Source of the DNA: CBDCLY01 sp965218715
Lineage (GTDB): Bacteria; Bacteroidota; Bacteroidia; Flavobacteriales_E; Vicingaceae
Direction: 5' to 3'
Assembly: GCA_965218715.1 (NCBI GenBank)
Contig: CBDCLY010000036.1
Coordinates: 1 to 31,503, forward strand
DNA length: 31,503 bases
Under the pieces are notes generated by a model. That model saw only the letters and a list, made by a program, of their open reading frames with translations. It made no database searches and had not been told where the DNA came from. Positions within the stretch are counted from its first letter, which is position 1. Each line of letters begins with the position of its first letter. A program made the translations under genes and the position numbers. This document shows, piece by piece, positions 29,687-31,503 of the stretch.

Positions 29687-30403
29687 TTAGTTATTTAGGT
29701 TCCAATCGTACTTCAAGTAGGATACTTTGGCATTGGCTTGAACTTTCACCTTAGAGTATGTATTGATGAAATCAATTATACTTCCTTTCATCGTAAAATC
29801 GTCTTTATACCATTCGAACAATTGAGATATTTGTATTGAATTTGAGGTCAATTTATTTTTTGATGGATTGTTGACAAAACTGACTGCCATCTTATTGAGG
29901 TGCTCTTCTAAGTTAACTGCAGTAAAGGCTTTGTTACTAAGCCTAGGGCAAGAAAAGGAAGCACAATTAACTGCAAAATGGATTCTTGGGTCCTTATAAA
30001 TCGCTCTTAATTTTTTATGCTCTATGTCGTTTAGAGAATACAATTTGCCTTCAATTTTAATAAATTTCATGTCCCATGCTTTTCCGCCATTAATATTCAT
30101 GATACTAGTAGTTGGCATGTTGTCTAAAATTAATCGAACAGTAAAGGCATTGTAGGCATTGATCCAGTAGGCCATTGTTTCTTTTTTAGACCAGGTTTCT
30201 TTTGGATGATTTGATTTCAATTGAGCCAAATATTCATTCAACTTTACAGCATCATTTTTAAATCCTGAATAACTAACTACGCCATTTCTACTAACGTGCT
30301 TTTGAAGCAATTGATCCCAATATTGATGGTTAACCTTTGCAGGATTGGACATTAAAAGAAGTGGCATTCCAAGTAATAAATACACGATAAATTTTTTCAT
30401 CAT
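29687..30403 (-). CDS. Exported DUF547-family protein
   Basis: The 238 residues start with a signal peptide (about 1-19, VYLLLGMPLLLMSNPA). The DUF547 core is clear: ETMAYWINAYNAFTVRLILD, and HFAVNCASFSCPRLSNKAF with a conserved Cys pair, then ISQLFEWYKDDF. The fold is related to papain-like/transglutaminase proteins, but no activity is established. It is the first gene of the arsenosugar operon; DUF547 proteins are frequent neighbours of arsS in Bacteroidota (family memory). Confidence 0.88.
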   Translation of the reverse strand: MMKKFIVYLLLGMPLLLMSNPAKVNHQYWDQLLQKHVSRNGVVSYSGFKNDAVKLNEYLAQLKSNHPKETWSKKETMAYWINAYNAFTVRLILDNMPTTSIMNINGGKAWDMKFIKIEGKLYSLNDIEHKKLRAIYKDPRIHFAVNCASFSCPRLSNKAFTAVNLEEHLNKMAVSFVNNPSKNKLTSNSIQISQLFEWYKDDFTMKGSIIDFINTYSKVKVQANAKVSYLKYDWNLNN

Positions 30404-30428
30404 TTCAAATTTTTATTTTCCAGATTTT

Positions 30429-30436
30429 CAAAACTA
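30429..30436 (-). promoter_or_regulatory. Candidate -7 promoter element of the arsenosugar operon
   Basis: On the minus strand TAGTTTTG matches TAnnTTTG exactly, 25 bp upstream of the DUF547 ATG. A TTTG lies 24 bp further upstream and a TTG lies 14 bp upstream, either of which could be the -33 element. No arsenic-regulator operator was recognised. Confidence 0.5.
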
Positions 30437-30549
30437 AGCAAAGACCTGACCAAGACTAGTCAAATCGTTGACAAAAAAAGTCCTTTTCATTCAATAAACT
30501 TAATTCAAATTTAGCAATGAGCTGTATGAAAGGTTCATTAAAGACTACG

Positions 30550-31186
30550 CTTCAAATTTCAGGAATAAAAAAACTCCAACACTAGAAAAGCATTGGAGTT
30601 GAAATTGTTGTCCGACTAGGGCTCCCTCCTTCATTCCATTGCGGCGGATAGACTTCTCGCCCTTCAAATTTCAGGAATAAAAAAACTCCAACACTAGAAA
30701 AGCATTGGAGTTGAAATTGTTGTCCGACTAGGGCTCCCTCCTTCATTCCATTGCGGCGGATAGACTTCTCGCCCTTCAAATTTCAGGAATAAAAAAACTC
30801 CAACACTAGAAAAGCATTGGAGTTGAAATTGTTGTCCGACTAGGGCTCCCTCCTTCATTCCATTGCGGCGGATAGACTTCTCGCCCCTTCAAATTTCAGG
30901 AATAAAAAAACTCCAACACTAGAAAAGCATTGGAGTTGAAATTGTTGTCCGACTAGGGCTCCCTCCTTCATTCCATTGCGGCGGATAGACTTCTCGCCCT
31001 TCAAATTTCAGGAATAAAAAAACTCCAACACTAGAAAAGCATTGGAGTTGAAATTGTTGTCCGACTAGGGCTCCCTCCTTCATTCCATTACGGCGGATAG
31101 ACTTCTCGCCCTTCAAATTTCAGGAATAAAAAAAACTCCAACACTAGAAAAGCATTGGAGTTGAAATTGTTGTCCGACTAGGGCTC
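30550..31186. repeat. Tandem array of 112-bp units carrying the tRNA-Gln 3' tail and terminator
   Basis: Units start at 30550, 30662, 30774, 30887, 30999 and 31111 (spacings 112, 112, 113, 112, 112). Five are complete; the sixth runs into the intact tRNA-Gln gene. Read on the minus strand, each unit holds the last 17 bases of tRNA-Gln (GAGCCCTAGTCGGACAA: end of the T-loop, 3' T-stem strand, acceptor strand, discriminator), then the tRNA terminator hairpin, then AATTTGAAG and a GC-rich spacer of about 40 bp. Copies differ only in homopolymer length (three C versus four before 30887, seven versus eight A near 31130) and one G to A at 31090. This is the only array in the window; 30404-30549 holds nothing else apart from the promoter noted. 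Confidence 0.95.
31127..31162 (-). terminator. Rho-independent terminator of tRNA-Gln
   Basis: On the minus strand AACTCCAA (31155-31162) pairs with TTGGAGTT (31134-31141) across a 13-base loop, followed by a T-run from the A's at 31127-31135. It lies 7 bp beyond the 3' end of tRNA-Gln. The same hairpin is present in each of the five upstream repeat units, giving six stacked terminators. Confidence 0.85.
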
Positions 31187-31242
31187 GAACCTAGACTCTT
31201 CTGTACCAAAAACAGACGTGTTGCCAGTTACACCATCGGACA
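31170..31242 (-). tRNA. tRNA-Gln (anticodon UUG)
   Basis: The cloverleaf is complete on the minus strand. Acceptor TGTCCGA (31236-31242) pairs with TCGGACA (31171-31177); discriminator A is at 31170. D-stem GTGT/ACAC, anticodon stem TCTGT/ACAGA around loop TTTTGGT (anticodon TTG), T-stem CTAGG/CCTAG around TTCGAGC. The U1-A72 pair is usual for bacterial tRNA-Gln. CCA is not encoded. Its 3' end is the seed of the tandem array. Confidence 0.95.
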
Positions 31243-31259
31243 GTTGCATAAAGCGAATG

Positions 31260-31267
31260 CAAAAGTA
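31260..31267 (-). promoter_or_regulatory. Candidate -7 promoter element of tRNA-Gln
   Basis: On the minus strand TACTTTTG matches TAnnTTTG exactly, 17 bp before the tRNA 5' end. A TTG lies 15 bp upstream (31283-31285), somewhat closer than usual for a -33 element. Confidence 0.5.
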
Positions 31268-31376
31268 AAAATTTTTTAAATACAATTATGTATTCTTAAC
31301 AAAATTAGCACGAGGTCTAATTGGTTTAATATTTTTAAATTCGCATCGGATAATACGTTTCAAAGAAGATTCCTTT

Positions 31377-31503
31377 ATGAATAATTTCAAAAAACTGAAC
31401 CTCAGCGCAGGTTGGATAACATGGTTAATTGCAACAACCGTTTATTTGCTCACCATTGAACCAACAACTAGCTTCTGGGATTGCGGAGAATTTATCGCTA
31501 CGG
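31377..31503 (+). CDS. DUF2723-family membrane protein (5' fragment, runs off right edge)
   Basis: The ATG at 31377 opens a frame to the window edge, 42 codons. It reads MNNFKKLNLSAGWITWLIAT, a first membrane segment, then YLLTIEPTTSFWDCGEFIAT. The WDCGEFIA motif is typical of DUF2723 multi-spanning proteins, which resemble GT-C glycosyltransferases. The Asp and Glu in that loop are in the position of GT-C catalytic acids (inference). The family is usually near 1000 residues, so nearly all of it is outside. It is divergent from tRNA-Gln. Confidence 0.88.
   Translation, partial: MNNFKKLNLSAGWITWLIATTVYLLTIEPTTSFWDCGEFIAT

Noticed and set aside
30550..31186. CRISPR array
   Set aside because: The whole 112-bp unit repeats without unique spacers, and no cas genes are near. 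The unit is a tRNA tail plus terminator.
30550..31242. Active integrative element at tRNA-Gln
   Set aside because: The tail copies could be attachment cores, but no integrase, recombination-directionality or cargo genes lie between them; the units are too short to be elements.

Overview
The window reads as chromosomal DNA of a Bacteroidota bacterium, most likely a Flavobacteriales-type marine or freshwater lineage (inference). The DNA is AT-rich by eye. It carries SprA and a Por-secretion (type IX, T9SS) C-terminal sorting domain, the order maeB-ruvA-sprA, an Alternative Complex III operon fused to cytochrome oxidase genes, several PorT-like barrels, a DUF2723 protein and TAnnTTTG-type -7 promoter elements. 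No phage, integrase, transposase or CRISPR array is visible.

Layout. 1-4955 (minus): sprA (runs off the left edge), ruvA, and a two-domain NADP-malic enzyme/phosphotransacetylase. 5032-6546: a sirtuin (plus) converging on a small T9SS-secreted protein (minus). 6662-11292 (plus): an envelope cluster (TlpA-like thioredoxin, DUF6029 outer-membrane protein, Omp28-like lipoprotein, PorT-like barrel), then ubiX and a 62-residue conserved small protein. 11282-13254 (minus): queG and ruvB. 13265-25030 (minus): a terminal-respiration operon, actABCDEF-coxB-coxA, followed by a terminator and an outer-membrane barrel gene. 25264-26871 (plus): a SPOR-domain protein whose end overlaps tRNA-Arg(CCU), then a GH113-like glycosidase. 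26868-30403 (minus): an arsenosugar-type operon (DUF547, peroxidase-like protein, ArsS, TIGR04282-type glycosyltransferase, purine nucleoside phosphorylase). 30550-31242: a tandem array of 112-bp units, each containing the 3' tail of tRNA-Gln and its terminator, ending in the intact tRNA-Gln(UUG). 31377-end (plus): start of a DUF2723 membrane protein.

How the genes work together. ActA-F oxidises quinol and passes electrons to the oxidase made by coxA/coxB, so the operon encodes most of one electron-transfer chain; subunits III and IV are not seen. The TlpA, DUF6029, Omp28 and PorT genes look like a co-transcribed redox/outer-membrane set. The ArsS operon should attach a 5'-deoxyadenosyl group to methylated arsenic, and the adjacent nucleoside phosphorylase and glycosyltransferase fit the later steps. 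No arsM is present here.

Quality warning. At least ten genes, including housekeeping ones, are broken by single-base errors. Nearly all are one extra base in or next to a homopolymer, and the reading continues with conserved protein in the next frame. I treat these as sequencing errors and annotate whole genes across them. The 8.0-21.9 kb stretch is clean. The most unusual structure is the tRNA-Gln 3'-tail tandem array at the right end, which resembles in architecture the tyrT repeats of Escherichia coli.
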